Part shown: in pieces, positions 32,353-41,468 of the stretch
How the letters are laid out: each line of letters begins with the position of its first letter
Position numbering within the stretch: position 1 is the first letter of the stretch
Made by a program: the position numbers and the translations under genes
Source: Streptomyces sp. DG2A-72
GTDB lineage: Bacteria > Actinomycetota > Actinomycetes > Streptomycetales > Streptomycetaceae
Length of the DNA: 64,000 nucleotides
NCBI RefSeq assembly: GCF_030499575.1
Contig: NZ_JASTLC010000001.1
Coordinates: 5,976,001 to 6,040,000, forward strand
Direction of reading: 5' to 3'
Notes under the pieces: model-generated
Database searches by the model: none
What the model saw: the letters and a program-made list of their open reading frames with translations, nothing else
Told to the model about the DNA's origin: nothing

Positions 32353-32943
32353 ATGAGTGCCGCCAGCCGCGCCCCCCTGACCCTCGCCGGTGCCGTCGTA
32401 GCCGCGTTGCTGCTGTCCGCCTGCACCTCCGGAGGGACCTCGGGTGGAGGCGGTAACACCAACTTCGTCATGGGCGAGGACGGCATCGCGACCGTCAAGC
32501 AGGGCGAGCGGGTCGCCGCCCCCGACCTGTCCGGCGACACCATCGACGGCAAGCAGCTCGACGTCGCCTCGTACAAGGGCAAGGTCGTCGTGCTGAACGT
32601 CTGGGGCTCCTGGTGCGCCCCGTGCCGTGCCGAGGCACCCGGGTTCGAGAAGGTCTACAAGGACCTCAAGGGCCAGGGCGTGCAATTCGTCGGCATCAAC
32701 ACCCGTGACACCAGCACCAAGAACGCCGTCGCCTTCGAGAAGCAGCAGGGCGTCACCTATCCCAGCCTGTACGACCCCACCGGCAAGCTGATGCTCCGCT
32801 TCAAGAAGGGCACGCTCAACCCGCAGGCGATCCCCTCCACGCTCGTCCTCGACCGGGACGGCAAGATCGCCGCCCGCTCGCTCGCCGCACTCAGCGAGGA
32901 CAAGCTGCGCACGATGCTCACCCCGGTCCTCGCGGAGAAGTGA
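32353..32943 (+). CDS. Thioredoxin-like lipoprotein (ResA/TlpA type)
   Basis: 196-residue thiol-disulfide oxidoreductase anchored outside the membrane by Cys24 (lipobox LSAC). The redox motif VWGSWCAPC has Cys88 and Cys91; KVVVLNVWG and the cis-proline loop (QAIPSTLVLDRDGKIAA) complete the thioredoxin fold. ResA-type proteins reduce the haem-binding cysteines of apocytochrome c, receiving electrons from CcdA, which is encoded next with a 1-bp gap. First gene of a four-gene cytochrome c maturation (system II) set. Confidence 0.95.
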   Translation: MSAASRAPLTLAGAVVAALLLSACTSGGTSGGGGNTNFVMGEDGIATVKQGERVAAPDLSGDTIDGKQLDVASYKGKVVVLNVWGSWCAPCRAEAPGFEKVYKDLKGQGVQFVGINTRDTSTKNAVAFEKQQGVTYPSLYDPTGKLMLRFKKGTLNPQAIPSTLVLDRDGKIAARSLAALSEDKLRTMLTPVLAEK

Positions 32944-32944
32944 C

Positions 32945-33715
32945 GTGACCGGAGTGTCCACGCTGGCCGCCACCGGCTACAACGGCACCGTGCTCAACGG
33001 CGCCCTGCTGGTGGCCCTGCCGATCGCGCTGCTCGGCGGCCTTGTCTCCTTCTTCTCGCCGTGCGTCCTGCCGCTCGTCCCCGGCTATCTGTCCTACGTC
33101 ACCGGAGTCGCCGGCACCGATCTGGCCGAGGCCCGGCGCGGGCGGATGGTCGCGGGCGCTTCGCTGTTCGTGCTGGGCTTCACCGCCGTGTTCGTCTCCA
33201 GCGGCGCGCTGTTCGGATACTTCGGCTCCAACCTCCAGGAACAGCACGGTGTGCTGAACAAGGTGCTCGGCGTGCTCATGATCGCCATGGGTGTCTTCTT
33301 CATGGGCCTGATGCCCTGGCTCACCCAACGCGAGTTCCGCTTCCACAAGCGACCGGTCACCGGGCTCGTCGGGGCCCCCTTCCTCGGCGCGCTGTTCGGC
33401 ATCGGATGGACGCCCTGCATCGGCCCCACCCTCGCCTCGGTGATCGCGCTCTCCTCCCAGCAGGGCAGCGCGGGCCGCGGGGCGCTGCTGACCGTCGCGT
33501 ACTGCCTGGGCCTCGGCGTGCCGTTCGTCCTCGCGGCGATCGCCTTCCGTAAGGCGCTCGGCGCCTTCGGCTGGGTCAAGCGCCACTATGTCTGGGTGAT
33601 GCGGATCGGCGGCACCATGATGATCGCGACCGGGCTGCTGCTGCTGACCGGCACCTGGGACAGTCTCGTGTCGGAGATGCAGAACTGGTCCAACGGCTTC
33701 ACTGTGGGGATCTGA
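32945..33715 (+). CDS. ccdA: Cytochrome c biogenesis protein CcdA
   Basis: 256-residue membrane protein with six helices. The two redox cysteines are Cys40 in FFSPCVLPLVPGYLSY and Cys158 in GIGWTPCIGP, which carry electrons from cytosolic thioredoxin to ResA outside. The start is a GTG at 32945, one base after the ResA-like stop, and resB follows 3 bp after its own stop. The operon arrangement 32353-36675 leaves little doubt about the role. Confidence 0.95.
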   Translation: MTGVSTLAATGYNGTVLNGALLVALPIALLGGLVSFFSPCVLPLVPGYLSYVTGVAGTDLAEARRGRMVAGASLFVLGFTAVFVSSGALFGYFGSNLQEQHGVLNKVLGVLMIAMGVFFMGLMPWLTQREFRFHKRPVTGLVGAPFLGALFGIGWTPCIGPTLASVIALSSQQGSAGRGALLTVAYCLGLGVPFVLAAIAFRKALGAFGWVKRHYVWVMRIGGTMMIATGLLLLTGTWDSLVSEMQNWSNGFTVGI

Positions 33716-33718
33716 TCG

Positions 33719-35581
33719 ATGAGCAAGACGACCGCCTCCGACGCGACTTCGGCCGCCGCCGAGGACCAGGACCAGGACCTGGGCGCCGCCGGCTCCCAGC
33801 TCTCCACCGCCCCCAAGGAGGAGCTGCCGGGCCTGCCCTCCATGGGCGTCGTCGGCTGGGCCCGCTGGTTCTGGCGTCAGCTCACCTCCATGCGGGTCGC
33901 CCTGCTGCTGCTCCTGCTGCTGGCGATCGGTGCGATCCCCGGCTCGCTGATCCCGCAGTCCGGAACCGACGCCACCAAGGTCGCCGACTTCCGCGACAAG
34001 CACGACATCCTCGCGCCGGTCTACGACAAGCTCGGCCTCTTCCACGTCTACAGCTCGGTGTGGTTCTCCGCGATCTACATCCTGCTGTTCGTCTCCCTCA
34101 TCGGCTGCATCGTGCCCCGCACCTGGCAGTTCGTCGGTCAGCTGCGCAGCCGTCCGCCGGGCGCGCCCAGGCGGCTGACCCGGCTGCCCGCGTACACGAC
34201 CTGGCGCACCGAGGCGGAGCCGGAGCAGGTCCGCGAGGCCGCGCTGACCCTGCTGAAGAAGCGGCACTTCCGCGCCCATCTCTCCGGTGACGCCGTCGCC
34301 GCCGAGAAGGGCTATCTGCGTGAGGTCGGAAACCTCGCCTTCCATATCGCGCTGATCGTGATGCTGGTCGCCTTCGCCGTCGGCCAGCTGTTCAAGATGG
34401 AGGGCAACAAGTTGGTCCTCGAGGGCGACGGCTTCTCCAACACCCTCACCCAGTACGACGACTTCAAGTCCGGCACCCTCTTCGACACCGACGACCTGGC
34501 GCCGTTCAGCTTCATCCTGAACGACTTCACCGGCACGTACGAGACCTCCGGCCCCAACAAGGGCACTCCGCGCACCTACAAGGCCGCCATCACCTACGCC
34601 GAGGGCGCCTACGGCAAGGACAAGAAGACCGTCGTCCAGGTCAACAAGCCCCTGGAGATCGGCGACTCGAAGGTCTACCTCACCGCCCACGGCTACGCCC
34701 CCCTCATCACCGTCCGGGACGGCAAGGGCAACGTCGTCTACAGCGACGCCGTGCCGCTGCTGCCGCTCGACTCCAACTCCACCTCCTCCGGCGTGATCAA
34801 GGTCTACGACGGCTACAAGAACGCCAAGGGCGTCAGTGAACAGCTCGGCTTCAAGGCCTTCTTCCTGCCGAGCTATGTGAAGGGCAACGAGATCTCCTCC
34901 GCCTTCCCGGCGCTGCTGAACCCGATCCTGAACCTGGAGCCCTACCACGGCGACCTCGGCGTCGACTCGGGCATCCCGCAGAGCGTGTACCAGCTCGACA
35001 AGTCGCATATGAAGGACTTCAAGGACTCCAAGGGCCAGCAGTTGAGGGAGAACCTCAAGCCCGGCGAGACCATGAAGCTCCCGGGCGGCGCCGGCACGGT
35101 CACCTACGAGGGCACCAAGGAGTGGGCGAACTTCCAGGTCACCCAGCAGCCCGCCAGCGGCTGGGCGCTCGGCGGTGCCATCACCGCGATCTTCGGCCTC
35201 GCCGCCTCCCTGTTCATCCAGCGCCGCCGGGTGTGGGTGCGGGCTACGCGCAGCGCCGATGGGGTGACGGTCGTTGAAATGGCCGGCCTCGGCCGAAGCG
35301 AGTCCGCCAAGGTGCCCGAGGAACTCGGTGAACTCGCGGGGATTCTTTACGACCGGACTCCCGGGGCCCCCGACCGGGATACCGGCACGGACACGGCGCA
35401 GGACGGCGTATCCGCCCCCGCCGTGCCGCCCACGACCGACGAGCCTGCCCCCGACAAGCCGGACTCCGCCACCGCGCAGCGCGCCGCCAAGTCACCGGTC
35501 GCCGACCCCGCTGCGGAGCCGAGCACCGAGCACATCAACCCCGATACCCAAGCCGTACCTGCCGAAGGGCTGGAGACGTGA
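33719..35581 (+). CDS. resB: Cytochrome c biogenesis protein ResB
   Basis: 620-residue membrane protein, half of the system II haem lyase. An acidic cytoplasmic N-terminus is followed by hydrophobic segments (SMRVALLLLLLLAIGAIPGS; VWFSAIYILLFVSLIGCIVP; a third near residues 205-225), a large extracytoplasmic domain with FILNDFTGTYETSGPNKGTP, a last helix near 485-505 and a long, disordered-looking Pro/Ala-rich cytoplasmic tail. With CcsB it moves haem across the membrane and attaches it to CxxCH sites. It overlaps ccsB by 4 bp. Confidence 0.95.
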   Translation: MSKTTASDATSAAAEDQDQDLGAAGSQLSTAPKEELPGLPSMGVVGWARWFWRQLTSMRVALLLLLLLAIGAIPGSLIPQSGTDATKVADFRDKHDILAPVYDKLGLFHVYSSVWFSAIYILLFVSLIGCIVPRTWQFVGQLRSRPPGAPRRLTRLPAYTTWRTEAEPEQVREAALTLLKKRHFRAHLSGDAVAAEKGYLREVGNLAFHIALIVMLVAFAVGQLFKMEGNKLVLEGDGFSNTLTQYDDFKSGTLFDTDDLAPFSFILNDFTGTYETSGPNKGTPRTYKAAITYAEGAYGKDKKTVVQVNKPLEIGDSKVYLTAHGYAPLITVRDGKGNVVYSDAVPLLPLDSNSTSSGVIKVYDGYKNAKGVSEQLGFKAFFLPSYVKGNEISSAFPALLNPILNLEPYHGDLGVDSGIPQSVYQLDKSHMKDFKDSKGQQLRENLKPGETMKLPGGAGTVTYEGTKEWANFQVTQQPASGWALGGAITAIFGLAASLFIQRRRVWVRATRSADGVTVVEMAGLGRSESAKVPEELGELAGILYDRTPGAPDRDTGTDTAQDGVSAPAVPPTTDEPAPDKPDSATAQRAAKSPVADPAAEPSTEHINPDTQAVPAEGLET

Positions 35582-36675
35582 CTCTCGCCGCCGCAACCGA
35601 TCTCGCCGCCGCGACCAACGAAAATCTCGCGAGCCTCAGCAACACGCTGATCTACTCGGCGATGGCCGTCTACACGCTGGCCTTCTTCGCCTACATCGCC
35701 GAGTGGCTTCTCGGCAGCCGCAGCAAGGTCGGCCGAACAGCCGCCGCGCTGACCGCGCAGAAGACCGCGGCGAAAGCGCCGGCCGTCACGGTGCAGACGG
35801 CGGGCGGGGCCGCCGTACTGGAGCGGCCGAAGGTCGTCGTGCGGGCCGCGGCGGGTGCGCGGGATGTGCCCGACGGGCCGGGGGCCCACGGCGGGGACGA
35901 GCAGGGGGACCTCTACGGGCGTATCGCCATCTCCCTCACCGTCCTCGCGTTTCTGATCGAGTTCGGTGGTGTGCTCGCTCGGGCCCTGTCGGTGCAGCGG
36001 GCGCCGTGGGGCAACATGTACGAGTTCAACATCACCTTCTCGACGGTCGCCGTCGCTGTGTACCTCACACTGCTCGCGCTGAAGAAGAACATCCGCTGGC
36101 TCGGACTCTTCCTGATCACCACGGTCCTCCTCGATCTCGGCCTCGCCGTCACTGTCTTGTACACCGCCAGCGACCAGTTGGTTCCCGCCCTTCACTCGTA
36201 CTGGCTGTACATCCACGTCTCGACGGCGATCTTCTGCGGCGCGGTCTTCTACGTCGGTGCGGTCTCCACGATCCTGTACCTCTTCAAGGACTCGTACGAG
36301 AACAAGCTCGCCACCGGCGGCACGCCCGGCCGCTTCGCGAACTCCGTCCTCGACCGGCTGCCCGCGTCGGCCTCCCTCGACAAGTTCTCGTACCGCGTCA
36401 ACGCGGCCGTCTTCCCGCTCTGGACGTTCACGATCATCGCGGGCGCGATCTGGGCGGGCGACGCGTGGGGCCGCTACTGGGGCTGGGACCCCAAGGAGAC
36501 CTGGTCCTTCATCACCTGGGTCGCCTACGCCTGCTATCTGCACGCCCGCGCCACGGCCGGCTGGAAGGGCCGCAAGGCCGCCTACCTGGCCCTGCTCGCC
36601 TTCGGCTGCTGGCTGTTCAACTACTACGGCGTCAACATCTTCGTGTCGGGCAAGCACTCGTACGCGGGTGTGTAA
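35578..36675 (+). CDS. ccsB: c-type cytochrome biogenesis protein CcsB (ResC)
   Basis: 365-residue membrane protein carrying the tryptophan-rich haem-handling motif (DAWGRYWGWDPKETWSFITW) and conserved external histidines such as that in ALHSYWLYIHVS. It has about eight helices; a charged Ala/Pro-rich loop follows the first. It is the catalytic partner of ResB in attaching haem to apocytochromes. The start is a GTG overlapping the resB stop (GTGA). The operon ends at the hairpin at 36691-36726. Confidence 0.95.
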   Translation: MTLAAATDLAAATNENLASLSNTLIYSAMAVYTLAFFAYIAEWLLGSRSKVGRTAAALTAQKTAAKAPAVTVQTAGGAAVLERPKVVVRAAAGARDVPDGPGAHGGDEQGDLYGRIAISLTVLAFLIEFGGVLARALSVQRAPWGNMYEFNITFSTVAVAVYLTLLALKKNIRWLGLFLITTVLLDLGLAVTVLYTASDQLVPALHSYWLYIHVSTAIFCGAVFYVGAVSTILYLFKDSYENKLATGGTPGRFANSVLDRLPASASLDKFSYRVNAAVFPLWTFTIIAGAIWAGDAWGRYWGWDPKETWSFITWVAYACYLHARATAGWKGRKAAYLALLAFGCWLFNYYGVNIFVSGKHSYAGV

Positions 36676-36690
36676 GTCCCTTGCGGTGAA

Positions 36691-36726
36691 GGCCGGTTCC
36701 TGTGACGTGAGTCACGGAACCGGCCT
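36691..36726. terminator. Terminator after cytochrome c maturation operon
   Basis: Strong hairpin GGCCGGTTCC(T)GTGAC / GTCACGGAACCGGCC, a 15-bp stem with one bulged T and a 4-base loop, followed by TTTGCC. It separates ccsB from the sigma factor gene. Confidence 0.85.
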
Positions 36727-36751
36727 TTGCCGTACGGACAGATAAAGAGGC

Positions 36752-37357
36752 GTGGATACGAATCTGCGCACACGCATCCGCGCGGGGGACCACAACGCCT
36801 TCGGTGACCTCTTCGACGCGTACGCACGCTCCGTCTACAGCCATGCCTTCCGGCTCACGGGGGAGTGGAGCACGGCCGAGGACGTCGTCTCGCTGACCTT
36901 CCTGGACGCGTGGCGGCTGCGTGAGCGGCTCGACGAGGAGGGCGGCTCGCTGCGGCCGTGGCTGCTCGGCATCGCCACCAACGTCACCCGCAACACCCGC
37001 CGCACCGCCCGACGACACGCGGCGGCCGTCGCCCGTCTGCCGCCCGCCGAGGACGTACGGGACTTCGCCGACGACGTCGCGGGCCGGCTGGACGACTCGG
37101 CGCAACTGGCCGTCGTACGGACCGCGTTGGCGAAGCTGCGGCGGGCCGAGCGTGAAGTGCTGGCGCTGTGCGTGTGGTCGGGGCTGGGCTACGAGGCGGC
37201 GGCCGAGGCGCTAGGGGTGCCCGTCGGGACCGTACGATCGCGGCTTTCGCGGGCGCGGACGAAACTCGCGAAATATATGGAACCGCCTCACCCGCACGGA
37301 CAGATGAGAGGTGACCGCACCACCGCGGCCGGGCCCATCAGGGAGGGAAACCGATGA
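36752..37357 (+). CDS. ECF-type RNA polymerase sigma factor
   Basis: 201-residue sigma-70 family protein with region 2 (FGDLFDAYARSVYSHAFRLT, EDVVSLTFLDAWRLRERL) and region 4 (REVLALCVWSGLGYEAAAEA, LGVPVGTVRSRLSRARTKL). A GTG start lies 26 bp after the terminator. The product of the next gene, coupled by a 4-bp overlap, is a single-pass membrane protein of the CU044_5270 type; such pairs recur in actinomycetes and the partner may control the sigma factor, though no classic zinc-binding anti-sigma motif is visible. Target promoters unknown. Confidence 0.93.
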   Translation: MDTNLRTRIRAGDHNAFGDLFDAYARSVYSHAFRLTGEWSTAEDVVSLTFLDAWRLRERLDEEGGSLRPWLLGIATNVTRNTRRTARRHAAAVARLPPAEDVRDFADDVAGRLDDSAQLAVVRTALAKLRRAEREVLALCVWSGLGYEAAAEALGVPVGTVRSRLSRARTKLAKYMEPPHPHGQMRGDRTTAAGPIREGNR

Positions 37358-38241
37358 ACCAGCTTCCCGAACTTCCGGAGAGGGATCTTCCACCGGGCCG
37401 TCACCGACTCCTCAAGGAGCATCTGATGACCGAGATCCGGCGCGAGGACCAGGCCGCCCGCACGCGTGCCAGGTGGCTGCTGCCCGCGCTGGGGGCCGGT
37501 GCCGTGGCAACCGTCGCGGCCGTAGCCTTCACCGTCCCCTTCGGATCTTCGTCGGCGCCGGCCGTGTCCAAGGAGGCCGTGGCCGTGCTGGAGGGCGCGG
37601 CGCGAGGAGCCGAGAGCGGGGTGCCGTACGGCAGGATCCGCGACGACCAGTTCGTCTACATCAAGAGCCGGGTCGCCTACATGCGCCAGGTGAACGGCGG
37701 TCCCGAAAAGCTCGATCCCGTCCACACCAGGGAGATCTGGAACTCGGTGAACGGCAGCACGAGCGGGCTCCTGGAGGAGGACATCGACAACAACCAGCAC
37801 GTGGTGCTGGAGGGCTGGCAGGACATGACCTACCGCGACCTTGCCGAACTGCCCACCGACCCGGACGAGATGTACGACTGGCTGTGCGCGACGAGCGCCA
37901 AGAAGGTCGACGCCGAGCACCCGGACCAGGACGAGGAGGCCTTCGTCCTCTTCGGCGACCTGGTCCAGGAGTCGCTGATGCCGCCGGACGTGAGCGCGGC
38001 GCTCTACCGGGCCGCCGCCCGGATTCCGGGCGTCGAGGTGGTCCGGGGCGTCAAGGACGCGGTGGGCCGTGAAGGGGTCGCGATCACCCGGCAGAGCGGC
38101 CGGGTGCAGGTGCAGATGATCTTCGACGAGAAGACCTCCGTCTTCCTCGGCGAGCGGGAACTCGACGACGACGGCAAGGTCCGCGGCATCAGCGCGATCC
38201 TTGACCGGGCCATCGTGGACAAGGCAGGTCAGCGCCCTTAA
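37354..38241 (+). CDS. CU044_5270 family membrane protein
   Basis: 295-residue protein. The first 40 residues include LPERDLPPGRHRLLKEHLM, then one membrane helix (WLLPALGAGAVATVAAVAFT, about 42-62) and an external domain rich in acidic residues with FVYIKSRVAYMRQV and REIWNSVNGSTSGLL. The combination of this short cytoplasmic segment, one helix and an outer beta-rich domain, encoded directly after an ECF sigma gene, is the usual setting of the family. Function is not established; an anti-sigma or sensory role is inferred from position. Confidence 0.85.
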   Translation: MNQLPELPERDLPPGRHRLLKEHLMTEIRREDQAARTRARWLLPALGAGAVATVAAVAFTVPFGSSSAPAVSKEAVAVLEGAARGAESGVPYGRIRDDQFVYIKSRVAYMRQVNGGPEKLDPVHTREIWNSVNGSTSGLLEEDIDNNQHVVLEGWQDMTYRDLAELPTDPDEMYDWLCATSAKKVDAEHPDQDEEAFVLFGDLVQESLMPPDVSAALYRAAARIPGVEVVRGVKDAVGREGVAITRQSGRVQVQMIFDEKTSVFLGERELDDDGKVRGISAILDRAIVDKAGQRP

Positions 38242-38279
38242 GGCGTGCAGAACGCCCCGCCAGGAGTCACGCTGGTGTC

Positions 38280-38681
38280 ATGACCGGTTCCATCGAGCAG
38301 GGCGCCAGCCGGATCCACGGGAGCACGCACATACTCCACTTCCTGGTGCGGCTCCCGAGGCCCATGGAGACGGTCTGGCCCGCCCTGGCCACCGCGGAAG
38401 GCCTGGCCGCCTGGTTCACTCCGGCCGATGTCCTCGAACCCCGTCTCGGCGGCGCGGTCACCCTGCGTGACGTCGGCTCCGGGAGAGTCACCGCCTGGGA
38501 CGTGGAGCGGATCGCCGAGTACACGGTGGAGGGCGGTGGCCGGCTCAGGTTCCATCTCGAGCGCGCCGGCGACGAGGGCAGCACGCTCCGCTTCACCCAT
38601 GAGTTCCGGGGCGAGCAGGAGTCGGAGGAGCGGTGGCGGGCGCGGTTCGAGCGGCTGATCGAGAACCTCAGTCGACGGTGA
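38280..38681 (+). CDS. SRPBCC / AHSA1-type domain protein
   Basis: 133-residue cytosolic protein of the START-like AHSA1 group. The pattern LRLPRPMETVWPALATAEGL-like start followed by AAWFTPADVLEPRLGG, then VERIAEYTVEGGGRLRFHLE and STLRFTHEF is diagnostic. Members bind small hydrophobic ligands or act with chaperones; no specific role can be given. The ATG is at 38280, and its 3' end overlaps the convergent dioxygenase gene by 14 bp. Confidence 0.82.
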   Translation: MTGSIEQGASRIHGSTHILHFLVRLPRPMETVWPALATAEGLAAWFTPADVLEPRLGGAVTLRDVGSGRVTAWDVERIAEYTVEGGGRLRFHLERAGDEGSTLRFTHEFRGEQESEERWRARFERLIENLSRR

Positions 38682-39645
38682 TCGAGTCCAGCTTCTCCCG
38701 CAGATACACATGCGAGTCGACCGGCTCGTACGCCACCCGCCCCACCGGTGCCGGTACGGACTCCACGAGGGTGCCCGGGGTGCACTCGCCGAAGTAGACG
38801 AGGGACATCAGCTCCTCGGTGGGTGCGTCGGCGGGGGGTGGGAGGACGCGGTGGCGGCCGGAGCGCCAGCGGTCGCCGGTCCAACGGGCCATCAGGTCAC
38901 CGATGTTGATGGTGAAGGCCTCCGCGTCGTACGGCGCGTCCTCCCAGCCGCCCTCGTCCGTGTAGACCTGCAGGCCGCCCTTGCCGGCCTGCCGGTCGAG
39001 GATCGTGACCGTCCCGAAGTCGGTGTGCGGGCCGATGCGGAACTGGCCCGGCTCGGGTGCGCCGATCACCTCGGTGCCCGGGTACCAGTTGATGTTGAAG
39101 CCGTATGTCGGATGGTCCATGTGCCGGGAGAAGAAGTCGGATTCGAGCCCGAGGGCCTCACCGAGGAGGGACAGGAGTGTCTTCTCCAGGTCGGCCATCC
39201 GCGCCAGATACTCCTCGCAGAGCCGCTGAAGCTCCGGCACCTGAGCGGGCCAGACGTTCGGCGCGTACCACTCCGCGTTGGTCTCCGGGTCCTCGAAGGG
39301 CTCGTGCGTGGCGAAGGTCAGCGACTCCTTCAGGTCCGGCGGGGTCTCGGTCCCCTCCGAGTACCCGTTGGCCTCCGCCCCCGGCCCGAGCCAGCCACGC
39401 CCGCCGACCTTCGCGGCGTAGGCCTGCTTGACCTCGACGGGCAGCGCGAAGAACGCCTTCGCGGCCTCGCGGATCCGGGAGCGCAGCGAAGGGTCCACAC
39501 CGTGCCCGGTGACGAGCAGGAACCCGGCGGTCTGCAGCGCCTCGTCGACGGTACGGGCGATCCGCGCGCGGACCTCCGGGTCGCCGTCGAACCAGGGCTT
39601 CAGGTCGATCGTGGGGATACGGGGGTCAGTCACCGATGTCCTCAT
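38668..39645 (-). CDS. Isopenicillin-N-synthase-like 2-oxoglutarate/Fe(II) dioxygenase
   Basis: 325-residue enzyme with an N-terminal DIOX_N domain (IPTIDLKPWFDGDPEVRARI; GFLLVTGHGVD) and a jelly-roll catalytic core. Iron ligands are His207 and Asp209 in GPHTDFGTVTI and His265 in RSGRHRVLPP. Such proteins hydroxylate or oxidise small molecules; fungal and actinobacterial relatives oxidise nucleobases such as thymine or xanthine. It shares an operon with the deaminase at 39626 (20-bp overlap), and with PucR and NCS1 genes nearby a nucleobase substrate is plausible. Confidence 0.87.
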   Translation of the reverse strand: MRTSVTDPRIPTIDLKPWFDGDPEVRARIARTVDEALQTAGFLLVTGHGVDPSLRSRIREAAKAFFALPVEVKQAYAAKVGGRGWLGPGAEANGYSEGTETPPDLKESLTFATHEPFEDPETNAEWYAPNVWPAQVPELQRLCEEYLARMADLEKTLLSLLGEALGLESDFFSRHMDHPTYGFNINWYPGTEVIGAPEPGQFRIGPHTDFGTVTILDRQAGKGGLQVYTDEGGWEDAPYDAEAFTINIGDLMARWTGDRWRSGRHRVLPPPADAPTEELMSLVYFGECTPGTLVESVPAPVGRVAYEPVDSHVYLREKLDSITVD

Positions 39646-40075
39646 TCCACAGGGCCGGATTGTTCTTGATGAAGTCGCGCATCATCCCGACGCACTCGGG
39701 ATCGTCCAGGAGCACGATCCCGACACCGTGCTCGGCGAGCCAGTCGTGACCGCCGTGGAAGGTGGCCGCCTCGCCGATCACCACCCGCGAGATGCCGAAC
39801 TGCCGGACCAGTCCCGAGCAGTACCAGCACGGCGAGAGCGTCGTCACCATCGTCGTCCCGCGATACGACCGCTGCCGTCCCGCAGCACGGAACGCGGCCG
39901 TCTCCGCATGCATGGACGGGTCGCCGTCCTGGACCCGCCGGTTGTGGCCGCGGCCGAGGAGCGCGCCGTCGGCGCCGTAGAGCGCGGCGCCGATCGGGAT
40001 GCCGCCCTCGGCGAGCCCGGCGCGGGCCTCCTCGATCGCGGTGGTGAGCCAGGTGCGTGCCTGTGCCTGATCCAT
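39626..40075 (-). CDS. Nucleoside/cytosine deaminase family protein
   Basis: 149-residue zinc deaminase. The motifs HAE (His56, Glu58) and PCWYC (Cys83, Cys86) supply zinc and the proton shuttle. The C-terminal helix ends with NPALWNEDIGD, as in yeast-type cytosine deaminases, where an acidic Asp near the C-terminus recognises the base. It is divergent from a PucR regulator (start 40175) and overlaps the dioxygenase gene. Cytosine or a related base is likely, and the NCS1 cytosine-permease-like gene at 42487 would supply it. Confidence 0.88.
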   Translation of the reverse strand: MDQAQARTWLTTAIEEARAGLAEGGIPIGAALYGADGALLGRGHNRRVQDGDPSMHAETAAFRAAGRQRSYRGTTMVTTLSPCWYCSGLVRQFGISRVVIGEAATFHGGHDWLAEHGVGIVLLDDPECVGMMRDFIKNNPALWNEDIGD

Positions 40076-40174
40076 ACGTCCACTCTGCTGGCGCGGAAAC
40101 ACCGGGGCAACGTGCGGAAAGTACTCTCCGGGCAGCCCGTAGCCGGACGGAATGTCAGCGCCCTGGAGGTTCCT

Positions 40175-41458
40175 GTGCCCGCACTCACCCTCCGTGAAGT
40201 CCTGGCCCTCGACCCGGTGCGCGCGGCCGAGCCCGAGCTGCTGGCCGGCGCGGGCGCACTGGACCGCCCGGTGCGCTGGGTGCACTCGAGTGAGGTCTAC
40301 GAGGGTGCGAACTTCCTCGACGGCGGCGAACTGCTGCTGACCAACGGCTTCGGACTCACGGACGCGGACGAGGAGGTCCGCCGGCGGTATGTGCGCGAAC
40401 TGGCGGCCCGGGGCGCGACCGGGCTGGCGGTGGAGGTGGGCCGCTCGCTGCCGAGCATGCCCGCCGAGGTGATCGACGAGGCGGGCCGGGTGGGGCTGCC
40501 GCTGCTGGCCCTGCACCGGGTCGTGCCCTTCGTACGGATCACGGAGGCCGCGAACCGGGCGATCGTCGCGCGAGGTCTGTCCGGCCGGCATTCCGTCGTA
40601 CGGCCCTGGGGCGACGACCACGCCGCCGCGCTGCTGGCCGACCTCGCCGACCGGGCGGCGCTGAACCAGCCGGAGGTGGAGGCGAGAGCCGCCCTCGCGG
40701 GATTCCACCCCGGCCCGGAAGCACGCCTGATCGGCGTCTCCCTGCACGGCACACGCGAGGTGGGCGCCGTGGACCGGGCGGCACGGCTGCTGGGCGGGGC
40801 GGGGCTGCGGGCCGCCTTCCCCGCGGACGTACTGGCTCTCCTGGCGCTTCCCGCACAGTCCCGCCAGGGCAGCGCGCGGGACCCGGTGCGGGCGGTCCAG
40901 GAAGCCTTCCGTACGGCGGCCGACCCCGGCCTGACGGTGGCGGTCGGCCACGCGGTCGGCCCTTCCGTCGCCGCCGGGAGCGGCTGGCTGCGCTGGAGCG
41001 ACACGCTGCGGGCGGCCCGTACGACACTGGAACTCGCGCTGACGGTGCCGCCCCCGGAACCCGGGGCACCGGACGGTCCCCTCGTCACCTCCTCCCGCGC
41101 CCTCGCCCTGGAACGGGAGTTGACGAGGGGCGGCGTGGACGCCAACCGGGAACGGCTCACGGGCATGGTCCAGCACGCACTCGGCCCCCTGCTCGCCTGG
41201 GAAGCGGCCCACCCGAGCGACCTCGTCCGCACCCTGGAGGTCCACCTGCGGCACGGCTGCTCACCGACCCGGACGGCAGCGCTGCTGCACATCGGCCGAC
41301 AGTCGCTGTACCAGCGGCTGGAGCGGATCGAGTCCCTGCTGGGCCTGGAGATCGACGACCCGGATCTGCTGGGGGAGTTGCTCGCGGCGGCCTGCGCGCA
41401 TCGGGTGGTACGGGGGATGGGGGCGGCTGTCGGGGGTGGGCTGCGGACCGTGGCCTGA
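40175..41458 (+). CDS. PucR-family transcriptional regulator
   Basis: 427-residue regulator with an N-terminal PucR ligand domain (LTLREVLALDPVRAAEPELL, WVHSSEVYEGANFLDGGELL) and the C-terminal PucR helix-turn-helix (HLRHGCSPTRTAALLHIGRQ, SLYQRLERIESLLGLEI). The GTG at 40175 has a GGAGG site 8 bp upstream; the frame is open further upstream without homology. It is divergent from the deaminase-dioxygenase pair and likely regulates it and the permease at 42487. It is not a close copy of the regulator at 25564. Confidence 0.9.
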   Translation: MPALTLREVLALDPVRAAEPELLAGAGALDRPVRWVHSSEVYEGANFLDGGELLLTNGFGLTDADEEVRRRYVRELAARGATGLAVEVGRSLPSMPAEVIDEAGRVGLPLLALHRVVPFVRITEAANRAIVARGLSGRHSVVRPWGDDHAAALLADLADRAALNQPEVEARAALAGFHPGPEARLIGVSLHGTREVGAVDRAARLLGGAGLRAAFPADVLALLALPAQSRQGSARDPVRAVQEAFRTAADPGLTVAVGHAVGPSVAAGSGWLRWSDTLRAARTTLELALTVPPPEPGAPDGPLVTSSRALALERELTRGGVDANRERLTGMVQHALGPLLAWEAAHPSDLVRTLEVHLRHGCSPTRTAALLHIGRQSLYQRLERIESLLGLEIDDPDLLGELLAAACAHRVVRGMGAAVGGGLRTVA

Positions 41459-41468
41459 GATCTGGCGG

